A DNA stretch of 17,548 nt, taken from NCBI GenBank assembly GCA_023424995.1, contig JAFADH010000159.1, positions 1 to 17,548 on the forward strand, in the 5' to 3' direction. Position numbers and translations under genes: made by a program. The notes below the pieces were generated by a model. The model did no database searches, was not told where the DNA came from, and saw nothing but the letters and a program-made list of their open reading frames with translations. This DNA comes from Bacillota bacterium (GTDB lineage: Bacteria; Bacillota; Clostridia; Lachnospirales; Lachnospiraceae). Positions 6,624-13,130 of this stretch are shown here, piece by piece (within the stretch, counting starts at the first letter, position 1; each line of letters starts with the position of its first letter).

Positions 6624-7778
6624 TTAAAACAGATTTCTGATGATATCCGCTCCTGCGACGAAGGTACCGATGGAGGCACCTGCATTCGCCATAAAAATAA
6701 CAAGAATTATCCTTAAAAAGCGGTTCTTAAAAAATCCTTTGATTGTCAGGATATCCTCGGAGATATCTTGAATATCCTGAACCGTAGGCTTCTTTAATGA
6801 TGCTTCGACCAATCCGGTAAACCAGCCGCAGGCCAGGACCGGATTGAGGGTGGTAAACGGCGCAGCTATCAGGGAGGTAATTATACTTAGGGGATGGGCC
6901 AGCGACAAGGCAGTAAACAGGGCGGCCGATATTCCGGTCCATAGAACCCACACCGATAATTGCTGGAGTCCGGTCTGTATGTTGATTATAAAAGCGTATA
7001 GAAACAGAGCGATCAAGGCGGCCGGTATGATCCAGCCCACTATTTTTGTGATGGGATTTTTAGGAGGAACGGCCGTAATGCGGTCTATATCCTGCGAGCG
7101 ATAGATCTCATCCTTAACTCCGGGCACATGGGCACCGCCGAGGACAGCCACGATCTTACTGCCGGGAGCTGTCTTTATCTTATAAGCCAGGTACTGATCG
7201 CGCTCGCTGATCAGTACGTCCCCGATCTTCGGAAACTGCTTGCGCATATCGGTCAAAACCGACTCCAGCATATCGGCCTGCAATAATTCCTGCAGATCCG
7301 TATCCGATATTGTGGTATCTTCACCGAATGAAAACAATAAGCTGGCAATCAGCTTTGCTTTTTCCCAGAGGTTGAGCTTTCGCCATATACGAAGGAAGGT
7401 GGTTTGTATTTTCCTGTCTGCCAGGACCAGGGTCGCGCCGACCTCCTTTGCACTTTCGATCCCCTGCAGCATTTCACCTCCCACAGGAGTATTCAGCTGC
7501 TTGGCAATTCTTTTCTGGTATGAACTCAGCGCAAGATTAGCCATCAGAAAAGCAACTTTCTTTGATTTGATTACTTTGATGATATCGGTACTCTCCCAGG
7601 CCTTGGGATTCTGGATACTGTGATACCTGTCCTCGTCAAGCTCAATGCAAACGCTGTCGGGGCGTTCCGTTTCAATCACCTGCTTTACCAGCTCCACGCT
7701 GTCTTTGGATACATGGGCTGTGGCGATCAATATAATTTTTTTGTTGTTATAATCAAGAGTTGTTATATGTTCCGTCAA
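6624..7778 (-). CDS. TraB/PrgY-family membrane protein (putative metalloprotease-like)
   Basis: This 384-residue protein belongs to the TraB family, which includes enterococcal PrgY (pheromone shutdown) and is distantly related to Tiki-type metalloproteases. The conserved soluble domain spans about residues 6-235 and shows the GTAHVS-like motif ATAHVS (His22), CIELDEDRY (Glu46), PVGGEM (99-103), SERD (191-194) and GGAHVPG (His217). Four or so hydrophobic segments follow (about 246-266, 274-300, 303-323, 355-376), so the C-terminal half is membrane-embedded. The start is a TTG at 7778-7776, supported by AAAGGAG at 7788-7794, 9 nt away. It is the last gene of an operon with an ECF sigma factor and its anti-sigma factor, 21 nt behind the latter. 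Its substrate is unknown; the context suggests an envelope or peptide-signal response. Confidence 0.87.
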   Translation of the reverse strand: MTEHITTLDYNNKKIILIATAHVSKDSVELVKQVIETERPDSVCIELDEDRYHSIQNPKAWESTDIIKVIKSKKVAFLMANLALSSYQKRIAKQLNTPVGGEMLQGIESAKEVGATLVLADRKIQTTFLRIWRKLNLWEKAKLIASLLFSFGEDTTISDTDLQELLQADMLESVLTDMRKQFPKIGDVLISERDQYLAYKIKTAPGSKIVAVLGGAHVPGVKDEIYRSQDIDRITAVPPKNPITKIVGWIIPAALIALFLYAFIINIQTGLQQLSVWVLWTGISAALFTALSLAHPLSIITSLIAAPFTTLNPVLACGWFTGLVEASLKKPTVQDIQDISEDILTIKGFFKNRFLRIILVIFMANAGASIGTFVAGADIIRNLF

Positions 7779-7799
7779 TTTTCTTTGCTCCTTTCAGCA

Positions 7800-8120
7800 T
7801 CATATTATCTTAATATTAACGAACAGATAAAGAACGAGAGCAGTAATAATCACTGCCAGCAATGTAAACAGGACCCCCTTGAGCAAGGAAACCAGCATTC
7901 CCTTTTTCCATTGCTTTGAAAGGCTCTTAACCGCATCGGCTTCTTTCAGATTCTGTTCTGGACTGTCAATAAGCAGCACTTCATCCATTGCCTGCAATTC
8001 GGCTTTACAGCTGCTGCAATGAGTGAGATGCTCCTCCACCATGGCTTTGCTTTCGCTGCTGCATACGCCATCGTGATATAATGGTAACAGGTCTTTTATA
8101 ATTTCACAAGATATATTCAT
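7800..8120 (-). CDS. Zinc-finger anti-sigma factor (zf-HC2/ZAS type)
   Basis: This small membrane protein of 106 residues should bind and hold the adjacent ECF sigma factor until an envelope signal arrives. The N-terminal cytoplasmic domain carries the ZAS zinc signature: Cys5, then His31-x3-Cys35-x2-Cys38 (HLTHCSSC). One membrane segment follows near residues 76-102, leaving almost no external tail (NIKII), so signal input probably comes through the membrane segment or another protein. Its ATG overlaps the sigma-factor stop by four bases (ATGA at 8117-8120), a typical translationally coupled sigma/anti-sigma pair. The TraB-family gene follows in the same operon and is the obvious candidate for a partner in signal release, which is inference. 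Confidence 0.9.
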   Translation of the reverse strand: MNISCEIIKDLLPLYHDGVCSSESKAMVEEHLTHCSSCKAELQAMDEVLLIDSPEQNLKEADAVKSLSKQWKKGMLVSLLKGVLFTLLAVIITALVLYLFVNIKII

Positions 8121-8593
8121 TTTATTGCCTCCTGTAATTGTTTTTTAGCCCGGTAAAAAATCAGCCTTGCCCAACTGTCGGTCTTCCCGAACAATTCGCC
8201 GATTTGCAAAAACGGCAGCTCACCAAAAATTCTTAAAGTAAAAACCTCCTTATACGGTTCGTTCAAATCATGCAGAAGGATGTGCAGCCGTCTTGCCGTG
8301 TCTTTATCAAGATAATCTTTTTCCAAATCGAAAGAAATATCTGAAAAATCCGTATCAATATCCGAAGACAGCAGCTTTCGTCTTTTGGCAAGTGAGAAGT
8401 AAGTATTTTTTGCAATCTGACACAGCCATACATATAATCTGCAGCTTCCGTTGAACCGGTTTATATGCTGCAAGGCTTTGAAAAAAGTTTCCTGTGTAAC
8501 TTCTTCCGCAATAACCTCATTCCGGCATAGAGTCAGCACATATTTATATACATCAGAAAAGTACTCTGTATATATCTCTCCGAAATCCGCCAC
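8117..8593 (-). CDS. ECF-type RNA polymerase sigma factor
   Basis: This group IV sigma factor has about 158 residues and consists of region 2 and region 4 only. Region 2 (about 7-73) contains the core-binding and -10 recognition helices (EEVTQETFFKAL, YVWLCQIAKNTYFSLAKRRK). Region 4 (about 104-153) contains LNEPYKEVFTLRIFGELPFLQIGELFGKTDSWARLIFYRAKKQL, including the -35-binding helix-turn-helix. I chose the GTG at 8593-8591 because a perfect AGGAGGTGA lies at 8598-8606; the ATG at 8641 would add 16 residues that contain the SD and do not look like sigma sequence. It is coupled to its anti-sigma gene by an ATGA overlap. A TGAAAC-N16-GGTC element just upstream suggests autoregulation. Confidence 0.9.
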   Translation of the reverse strand: MADFGEIYTEYFSDVYKYVLTLCRNEVIAEEVTQETFFKALQHINRFNGSCRLYVWLCQIAKNTYFSLAKRRKLLSSDIDTDFSDISFDLEKDYLDKDTARRLHILLHDLNEPYKEVFTLRIFGELPFLQIGELFGKTDSWARLIFYRAKKQLQEAIK

Positions 8594-8597
8594 TTTC

Positions 8598-8606
8598 TCA
8601 CCTCCT
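8598..8606 (-). promoter_or_regulatory. Ribosome binding site that sets the sigma-factor GTG start
   Basis: The minus strand reads AGGAGGTGA, a full match to the 16S anti-SD, with 7 nt between GGAGG and the GTG at 8593. Confidence 0.75.
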
Positions 8607-8614
8607 GCCCATAA

Positions 8615-8640
8615 GACCCGGCTAGTATAAAAGCGTTTCA
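8615..8640 (-). promoter_or_regulatory. Candidate ECF-type autoregulatory promoter
   Basis: On the minus strand TGAAAC (8640-8635) is followed after exactly 16 nt by GGTC (8618-8615). B. subtilis SigM/SigX/SigW-class promoters read TGAAAC-N16-CGTC or CGTA. The start would fall near 8608-8610, giving a leader of about 16 nt that still contains the full SD. An overlapping sigma-A candidate (TTTAAA, 17 nt, TATACT) also exists. Confidence 0.4.
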
Positions 8641-8641
8641 T

Positions 8642-8918
8642 AATTTTTTAAATATTCACCGTATTCCGGTCGCTGCCGGAACTATCCTGAGGTATACTTT
8701 ATACGAATAATATCAGGTAAACAAGCCATTTATAAAAGTAAATTGCATTTATAAACAAATATAATCATACCGGCTCTTCATATGCAACGGTAAAATGCAC
8801 AGGACAGGTTCATGTAATATTTTGCGCTTGGGACTATAAAAGTGAGCAAGAATTTACAGGCATAAAAATGAAGTGGAATACTTGGCAATATAGTCATAAT
8901 GCACAACAACACAATCCA
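8642..8918. other. Divergent intergenic region between the sigma operon and chvE
   Basis: No gene is seen here. It holds a 10-bp direct repeat CATTTATAAA (8727-8736 and 8746-8755, 19 bp apart), the TTTACAGGCA element at 8853-8862 that matches the inverted repeat upstream of the sensing operon at nine of ten positions, and a weaker CACAGG copy near 8799-8804. These may be binding sites for the YesN-type activator upstream of the chvE promoter. Confidence 0.4.
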
Positions 8919-8947
8919 TTGATAATAAAATTTGTCCATTGTAATAT
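8919..8947 (+). promoter_or_regulatory. Sigma-A promoter of chvE-mmsA-mmsB
   Basis: TTGATA (8919-8924) and TAATAT (8942-8947) are separated by 17 nt. The -35 is identical to that of the sensing operon. Start near 8954 would give a leader of about 79 nt. A 7-bp direct repeat, TCCATTG, occurs at 8915-8921 and 8935-8941, overlapping the -35 and the spacer. Confidence 0.7.
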
Positions 8948-8952
8948 ACAGA

Positions 8953-9002
8953 TGTAACAAAGATCGCTGCAGGGGATGACCTTAACGGCGGTGAGTGTTA
9001 CA
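8953..9002 (+). promoter_or_regulatory. Inverted repeat in the chvE leader
   Basis: TGTAACA (8953-8959) pairs with TGTTACA (8996-9002) across 36 nt, starting at the predicted transcript 5' end and finishing 30 nt before the chvE ATG. It could be a 5' stem that stabilises the message or an operator. No known riboswitch pattern is recognised. Confidence 0.3.
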
Positions 9003-9032
9003 AAATATATATAAAAAGGATGGATCGAGGGT

Positions 9033-10208
9033 ATGAAAAAAATTATTGCATTACTACTTACACTGTGCCTGGTATTCTCACTGGCAGCCTGCGGTAAGAC
9101 GGACGATTCCGGCACCGGCGGTAATGATACCGGCGGCAATAACTCAGACAGCAATGATGCTGATGATGATAGTGATTCAAAAGATGACGGTAAAGTCGAT
9201 GTGGGCATCGTTCTTCCTACGAAGGATGAACCCAGATGGCTGCAGGATCAGGCCAGATTCGAGGATGTTATCTCCTCTACGGACTATACTGTGGAAGTAT
9301 TATTCAGCCAGGGCTCTTCAGCTAATGAGAAGACCAATGTAGAGACTCTGATTGCAAAAGGCATCAAGGTCCTTATCATCTGTCCCCAGGACGCGGCAGC
9401 AGCTGCGGCAGCGGTGGAAGAAGCAAAGGAAGCGGGAGTTACGGTTATTTCCTATGACCGTCTGATTACCGACACCGATGCGATTGATTATTATGTAACC
9501 TTTGACAGTGTCGCCGTAGGTGAAGCAATGGGACAGTACCTGGTTGAAAATGCATCGGGTACAGGCCTTCCCCTGTACTTATATGCAGGCGCGGCCACCG
9601 ACAACAATGCATTCTTATTCTTTGAAGGCGCCTGGAATATCCTGCAGCCCAAGATTGCAGACGGCACTTTCGTGATCAAGAATTCCTCCGAAGCAATTGC
9701 ACTTTCGGATAAGGCTGTCCTTACCCGTGATGAGATGTCTAAAATCATCGGACAGGTTACTACCAACTGGGATTTCAACGAAGCAAAATCCAAGGCAGAA
9801 GCCCATCTGACTTCCGCTGCGGCAGCAGATAAGGGACAATGCTATATCCTGGCTCCCAATGACGGTACTTCCCGTTCCATTGCTGACGTATTCGCAGAAG
9901 ATACGGATGTTACCGGATACTTCATCACAGGACAGGATGCCGAGACGGCTTCCGTTCAGTATATTATCGACGGAAAGCAGTCCATGACCGTATTCAAGGA
10001 TACCCGTACTCTGGCGGCAGATGCCATGAACATGGCAATCGATGTAATCGGCGGCAAGACACCTGCAACCGATGCTTCCTATAATAACCAGGCCAAGGAT
10101 GTTCCTTCCAAGCAGACTGCAACCGTTGTTGTAACCAAGGATAAGGTAAAAGAGGCATTGATTGACTCAGGATATTATGATGCTTCCGAATTCACAGGTT
10201 TGGAATAA
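9033..10208 (+). CDS. chvE: Multiple-monosaccharide ABC transporter substrate-binding lipoprotein
   Basis: This 391-residue lipoprotein captures monosaccharides outside the cell for the MmsAB importer. The signal peptide ends in LAAC (lipid-modified Cys20). Residues 21-54 are an acidic, Gly/Asn/Asp/Ser-rich linker. The binding domain follows Agrobacterium ChvE closely: VGIVLPTKDEPRW (57-69), VISYDRLITDTDAIDYYVTFD (138-158), TDNNAFLFFEGAW (189-201), ITGQDAETASVQYI, MTVFKDTRTLA (318-328), and the ending ALIDSGYYDASEF. ChvE proteins bind galactose, glucose, arabinose, xylose and similar sugars, and in Agrobacterium also serve as a sensory co-receptor. AAAAGGA at 9014-9020 and GAGG near 9027 precede the ATG. 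It heads the operon with mmsA and mmsB and is followed by a hairpin that should raise its message level above theirs. Confidence 0.92.
   Translation: MKKIIALLLTLCLVFSLAACGKTDDSGTGGNDTGGNNSDSNDADDDSDSKDDGKVDVGIVLPTKDEPRWLQDQARFEDVISSTDYTVEVLFSQGSSANEKTNVETLIAKGIKVLIICPQDAAAAAAAVEEAKEAGVTVISYDRLITDTDAIDYYVTFDSVAVGEAMGQYLVENASGTGLPLYLYAGAATDNNAFLFFEGAWNILQPKIADGTFVIKNSSEAIALSDKAVLTRDEMSKIIGQVTTNWDFNEAKSKAEAHLTSAAAADKGQCYILAPNDGTSRSIADVFAEDTDVTGYFITGQDAETASVQYIIDGKQSMTVFKDTRTLAADAMNMAIDVIGGKTPATDASYNNQAKDVPSKQTATVVVTKDKVKEALIDSGYYDASEFTGLE
9114..9140 (+). repeat. Small 15-nt tandem repeat in the chvE linker
   Basis: The 12-mer ACCGGCGG(T/C)AAT occurs at 9114-9125 and 9129-9140, a 15-nt period that encodes repeated TGGN(D/N) units. 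This looks like local duplication in the flexible linker. Confidence 0.5.
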
Positions 10209-10239
10209 CCAGCAGGTTAGATATTAGTTAAGTCAGCAT

Positions 10240-10289
10240 AAGACCGGTTTAAGAATAATGCAGCATTATTTTTGAACCGGTCTTTTATT
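10240..10289 (+). terminator. Intra-operon hairpin between chvE and mmsA
   Basis: A two-part stem pairs AAGACCGGTT (10240-10249) with AACCGGTCTT (10275-10284), and inside it AATAATG (10254-10260) with CATTATT (10264-10270), loop CAG. TTTTATTA follows. It resembles a leaky terminator or 3' stabiliser, as is common after binding-protein genes, so that chvE is made in excess over mmsA and mmsB. Confidence 0.7.
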
Positions 10290-10305
10290 AAAGGAAGGAT
10301 AAGTA

Positions 10306-11847
10306 ATGAGTGATTACATTCTTGAGATGCAGAATATAGTAAAAGAATTCCCTGGGGTCAAGGCTCTTAACAATGTGGATTTCAAGGTACTAAGAGGGGA
10401 AATCCATTGCCTGGTAGGAGAGAACGGAGCCGGTAAATCGACTTTGATGAAAGTGCTTTCCGGGGTTTATCCTTACGGTTCCTATAGCGGAAATATCATT
10501 TATAACGGGCAGGAAAAGCAGTTTAAATCCATCGCGGACAGCGAGGCTGAGGGGATTGCAATTATATATCAGGAATTGGCATTGATACCGGAGCTGAGTG
10601 TGTATGAGAACATTTACTTCGGTCATGAGATCATGGACGGAATGCTTATTAACTGGAACCGGACCATCATGAATGCCGGGGAGATGCTAAAGAAGGTGAA
10701 GCTGGATATTAATCCGGCTGCTAAGGTTAAGAATCTGTCCGTAGGCAAGAGGCAGCTGGTAGAGATAGCAAAGGCGCTTAGCAAGAATGTCAGGCTTTTG
10801 GTGCTGGATGAACCGACAGCGGCATTGAATGAGGATGACAGCGCGAATTTGCTGGATCTGCTCAGACAGTTGAAGGAGCAGGGAGTTACCTCCATTATGA
10901 TCTCTCATAAGCTCAAGGAAGTAGTATCCATCGCGGATACCATCACGGTAATCCGGGACGGAAGAACAATATGTTCCCTGGATGCAAGGGAACGTAAGAT
11001 TTCGGAACAGGAACTCATCAAGTATATGGTCGGCAGGGAAATTGATAATATATATCCGAAGCGTGATAATAAATCAATAGGAGAAGTATGCTTTGAGGTC
11101 ACAAACTGGACAGTTCGCAATCCGGTTCTGGACCGTGAGATTTTGCACAATGTTAACATAAATGTACGTAAAGGCGAGATCATAGGTATCGCCGGATTAA
11201 TGGGCGCCGGACGGACGGAATTGGCGCTCAGCATCTTCGGGAATACCCCGAGGTACCATATAACCGGCGGAGAATTATATATTAACGGAAAAAGAAAGAA
11301 TTTTAAGCATCCCAGAGAGGCATTGGCTGCGGGTGTCGCTTATGTAACGGAAGACCGCAAGGGAAACGGACTGGTACTCATACAGGATATCAAATATAAC
11401 ATTACCATTGCAAATCTTTCTGCTCTGACGGACGGGATCGCCATTAACGAAAACAAGGAAATATCCGTAGCCAGGGACTATCAGGGCAGCATTAATATCA
11501 AGGCTCCCTCCGTGAAGCAGCTGGCGGGCAACCTAAGCGGCGGCAACCAGCAGAAGGTCTCTCTGGCAAAATGCCTGTTCGTCGGTCCGAAGGTTCTGAT
11601 CCTGGATGAGCCTACCAGAGGAATAGACGTCGGTGCGAAATTTGAGATTTATTCCTTAATGAACAGGCTGGTAGAGCAGGGGATGAGTATCATTATGATA
11701 TCCTCCGAGCTACTGGAGGTGCTTGGTATGAGTGACCGGGTATATGTTATGTCGGAAGGAACCATTACAGGCTGCTTATCTGCAGAAGAAGCCACGGAAC
11801 AGAATGTCATGGCTTTGGCTACAAGAGTTGAGGAGGTTATTCAATGA
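10306..11847 (+). CDS. mmsA: Multiple-monosaccharide ABC transporter ATP-binding protein
   Basis: This 513-residue double ATPase (RbsA/XylG/GguA family) powers sugar import through MmsB. First half: Walker A GENGAGKST (38-46), Walker B LLVLDEP (Asp168-Glu169), and a divergent signature LSVGKRQ (144-150). Second half: a degenerate Walker A GLMGAGRTE with Arg303 in place of lysine, a canonical signature LSGGNQQ (410-416) and Walker B LILDEP (Asp434-Glu435). This asymmetry is normal for the family. AAGGAAGG at 10291-10298 precedes the ATG by 7 nt. It lies 97 nt after chvE, behind the intergenic hairpin, and its stop overlaps the mmsB start (ATGA). The MmsA/GguA label rests on the ChvE-type partner gene and the GguB-like permease. 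Confidence 0.93.
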   Translation: MSDYILEMQNIVKEFPGVKALNNVDFKVLRGEIHCLVGENGAGKSTLMKVLSGVYPYGSYSGNIIYNGQEKQFKSIADSEAEGIAIIYQELALIPELSVYENIYFGHEIMDGMLINWNRTIMNAGEMLKKVKLDINPAAKVKNLSVGKRQLVEIAKALSKNVRLLVLDEPTAALNEDDSANLLDLLRQLKEQGVTSIMISHKLKEVVSIADTITVIRDGRTICSLDARERKISEQELIKYMVGREIDNIYPKRDNKSIGEVCFEVTNWTVRNPVLDREILHNVNINVRKGEIIGIAGLMGAGRTELALSIFGNTPRYHITGGELYINGKRKNFKHPREALAAGVAYVTEDRKGNGLVLIQDIKYNITIANLSALTDGIAINENKEISVARDYQGSINIKAPSVKQLAGNLSGGNQQKVSLAKCLFVGPKVLILDEPTRGIDVGAKFEIYSLMNRLVEQGMSIIMISSELLEVLGMSDRVYVMSEGTITGCLSAEEATEQNVMALATRVEEVIQ

Positions 11848-13049
11848 GTAATGCAAATGAAACTGTCATGAAGAAGGAAGGTCTCGGAAGCGAGCTGGCT
11901 GCCCTGATAAAAACCAATATTCGTGACTATGCAATGTATATTGCATTGGTAGTGATTTTTATATTCTTCGGTGTCAGAACCGACGGCCTGTTCCTGTCAC
12001 CGAGAAATCTGAGCGATTTGATCAATCAGACAGGTTATGTAGCCATTATTGCCATCGGTATGACAGTAATACTGATCATTAAGCATATCGATCTGTCAGT
12101 AGGTTATGTGGCAGGCTTTTTGGGAGCGATCGCAGCCATCCTCATGAAAGGCGGAATGTCACCCTGGCTGGTAATCCCGCTGGTTTTGGTCCTTGGAATC
12201 CTGATCGGCTTATATCAGGGCTTCCTGGTAGCCAAGGTAGGTGTTCCGGCCTTTGTTGTGACCCTGGCAGGAATGTTCATCTTCCGCGGGCTGTTATCCT
12301 TTACAACCGCAGGAACGGGAACCATTATTGTAAAAGATAAGGGCTTCAGGGACATATCCAACGGCTTTATACCGGACTTCCCGGGTGACAGCAAGCTGCA
12401 TTTTTTAACACTGGTCATAGGAATTGCTGCCGTTATTCTTGTAGTTGTCAGTCAGATCAGAACAAGGAGCAATCTTCGCAAATATAATTTTAAGGTGAAT
12501 TCCCTGCCGATTCTGATTGCCAAGATAGTATTCCTGTCCGCTGTCATTATGTGCATCATGTGGATCCTGGCAGGCTATAAGGGGATATCCTGGACAGCGG
12601 TGATCGTAGCTGTCGTATTATTGATCTATAACTTTATTCTCAATAAAACAAGACTGGGACGGTATATCTACGGAATCGGCGGCAATGCTGAGGCGGCTGA
12701 GCTTTCCGGCGTCAATGTCCAGAAGGTCACCCTGTTCGCCTTTGCTTCCGTAAGCATGCTGGCAGCACTGGGCGGCATCCTCTATACCTCCCGCCTGTCC
12801 TCGGCCACTACTACGGCAGGGCTTGGTTTCGAGCTGGATGCAATTGCTTCTTCCTATATCGGCGGCGTATCTGTGGGCGGCGGTATAGGAAGGGTAACCA
12901 ATACTATCGTAGGAGCCTTTGTAATTATGTCCCTGACCAACGGTATGAATCTGATGGGAATCGATATATCCTATCAGTATATTGTAAAGGGCGTCATCTT
13001 CATTCTTGCGGTTGCTTTTGATGTAATGACAAGAAAGAAGAGCAGATAA
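11844..13049 (+). CDS. mmsB: Multiple-monosaccharide ABC transporter permease
   Basis: This 401-residue membrane permease (BPD_transp_2, GguB/XylH type) forms the sugar channel. About ten hydrophobic segments are visible, from YAMYIALVVIFIFFG near residue 31 to IVKGVIFILAVAFDV near 381. Family marks include HIDLSVGYVAGF, VPAFVVTLAGMFIFRG, the cytoplasmic loop TRLGRYIYGIGGNAEAAELSGV that contacts the ATPase, and the basic ending MTRKKSR. The extra membrane segments around residues 210-260 fit the longer GguB/XylH proteins rather than RbsC. GAGGAGG (11830-11836) lies 7 nt before the ATG, and the gene overlaps mmsA by four bases, so the two are translationally coupled. It is the last gene of the operon and is followed by a strong terminator at 13081. 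Confidence 0.92.
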   Translation: MSNANETVMKKEGLGSELAALIKTNIRDYAMYIALVVIFIFFGVRTDGLFLSPRNLSDLINQTGYVAIIAIGMTVILIIKHIDLSVGYVAGFLGAIAAILMKGGMSPWLVIPLVLVLGILIGLYQGFLVAKVGVPAFVVTLAGMFIFRGLLSFTTAGTGTIIVKDKGFRDISNGFIPDFPGDSKLHFLTLVIGIAAVILVVVSQIRTRSNLRKYNFKVNSLPILIAKIVFLSAVIMCIMWILAGYKGISWTAVIVAVVLLIYNFILNKTRLGRYIYGIGGNAEAAELSGVNVQKVTLFAFASVSMLAALGGILYTSRLSSATTTAGLGFELDAIASSYIGGVSVGGGIGRVTNTIVGAFVIMSLTNGMNLMGIDISYQYIVKGVIFILAVAFDVMTRKKSR

Positions 13050-13080
13050 ACTGACAATTCCTTTCTCCTATTCGATTGGT

Positions 13081-13120
13081 GAGTACCCCGGTTCCCTGCC
13101 GGGGTACTCTTTTATAATTT
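13081..13120 (+). terminator. Rho-independent terminator of chvE-mmsAB
   Basis: An 11-bp perfect GC-rich stem pairs GAGTACCCCGG (13081-13091) with CCGGGGTACTC (13099-13109), 7-nt loop, followed by TTTT and AT-rich sequence. It has no T tract on the minus strand, so it probably serves only the sugar operon. Confidence 0.85.
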
Positions 13121-13130
13121 TCCGGCACAT

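Noticed and set aside
6479..6703. Minus-strand 74-codon open frame after the TraB gene
   Set aside because: It overlaps the end of the TraB gene in another frame and runs through the 13-bp terminator stem, with no SD or domain.
8727..8755. Direct repeat CATTTATAAA (two copies, 19 bp apart)
   Set aside because: The sequence is very AT-rich, so the repeat may be chance; it is listed within the intergenic region but not promoted to a finding.
8794..8905. 8-bp direct repeat AATGCACA at 8794 and 8898
   Set aside because: The copies are 104 bp apart and too short to exclude chance.
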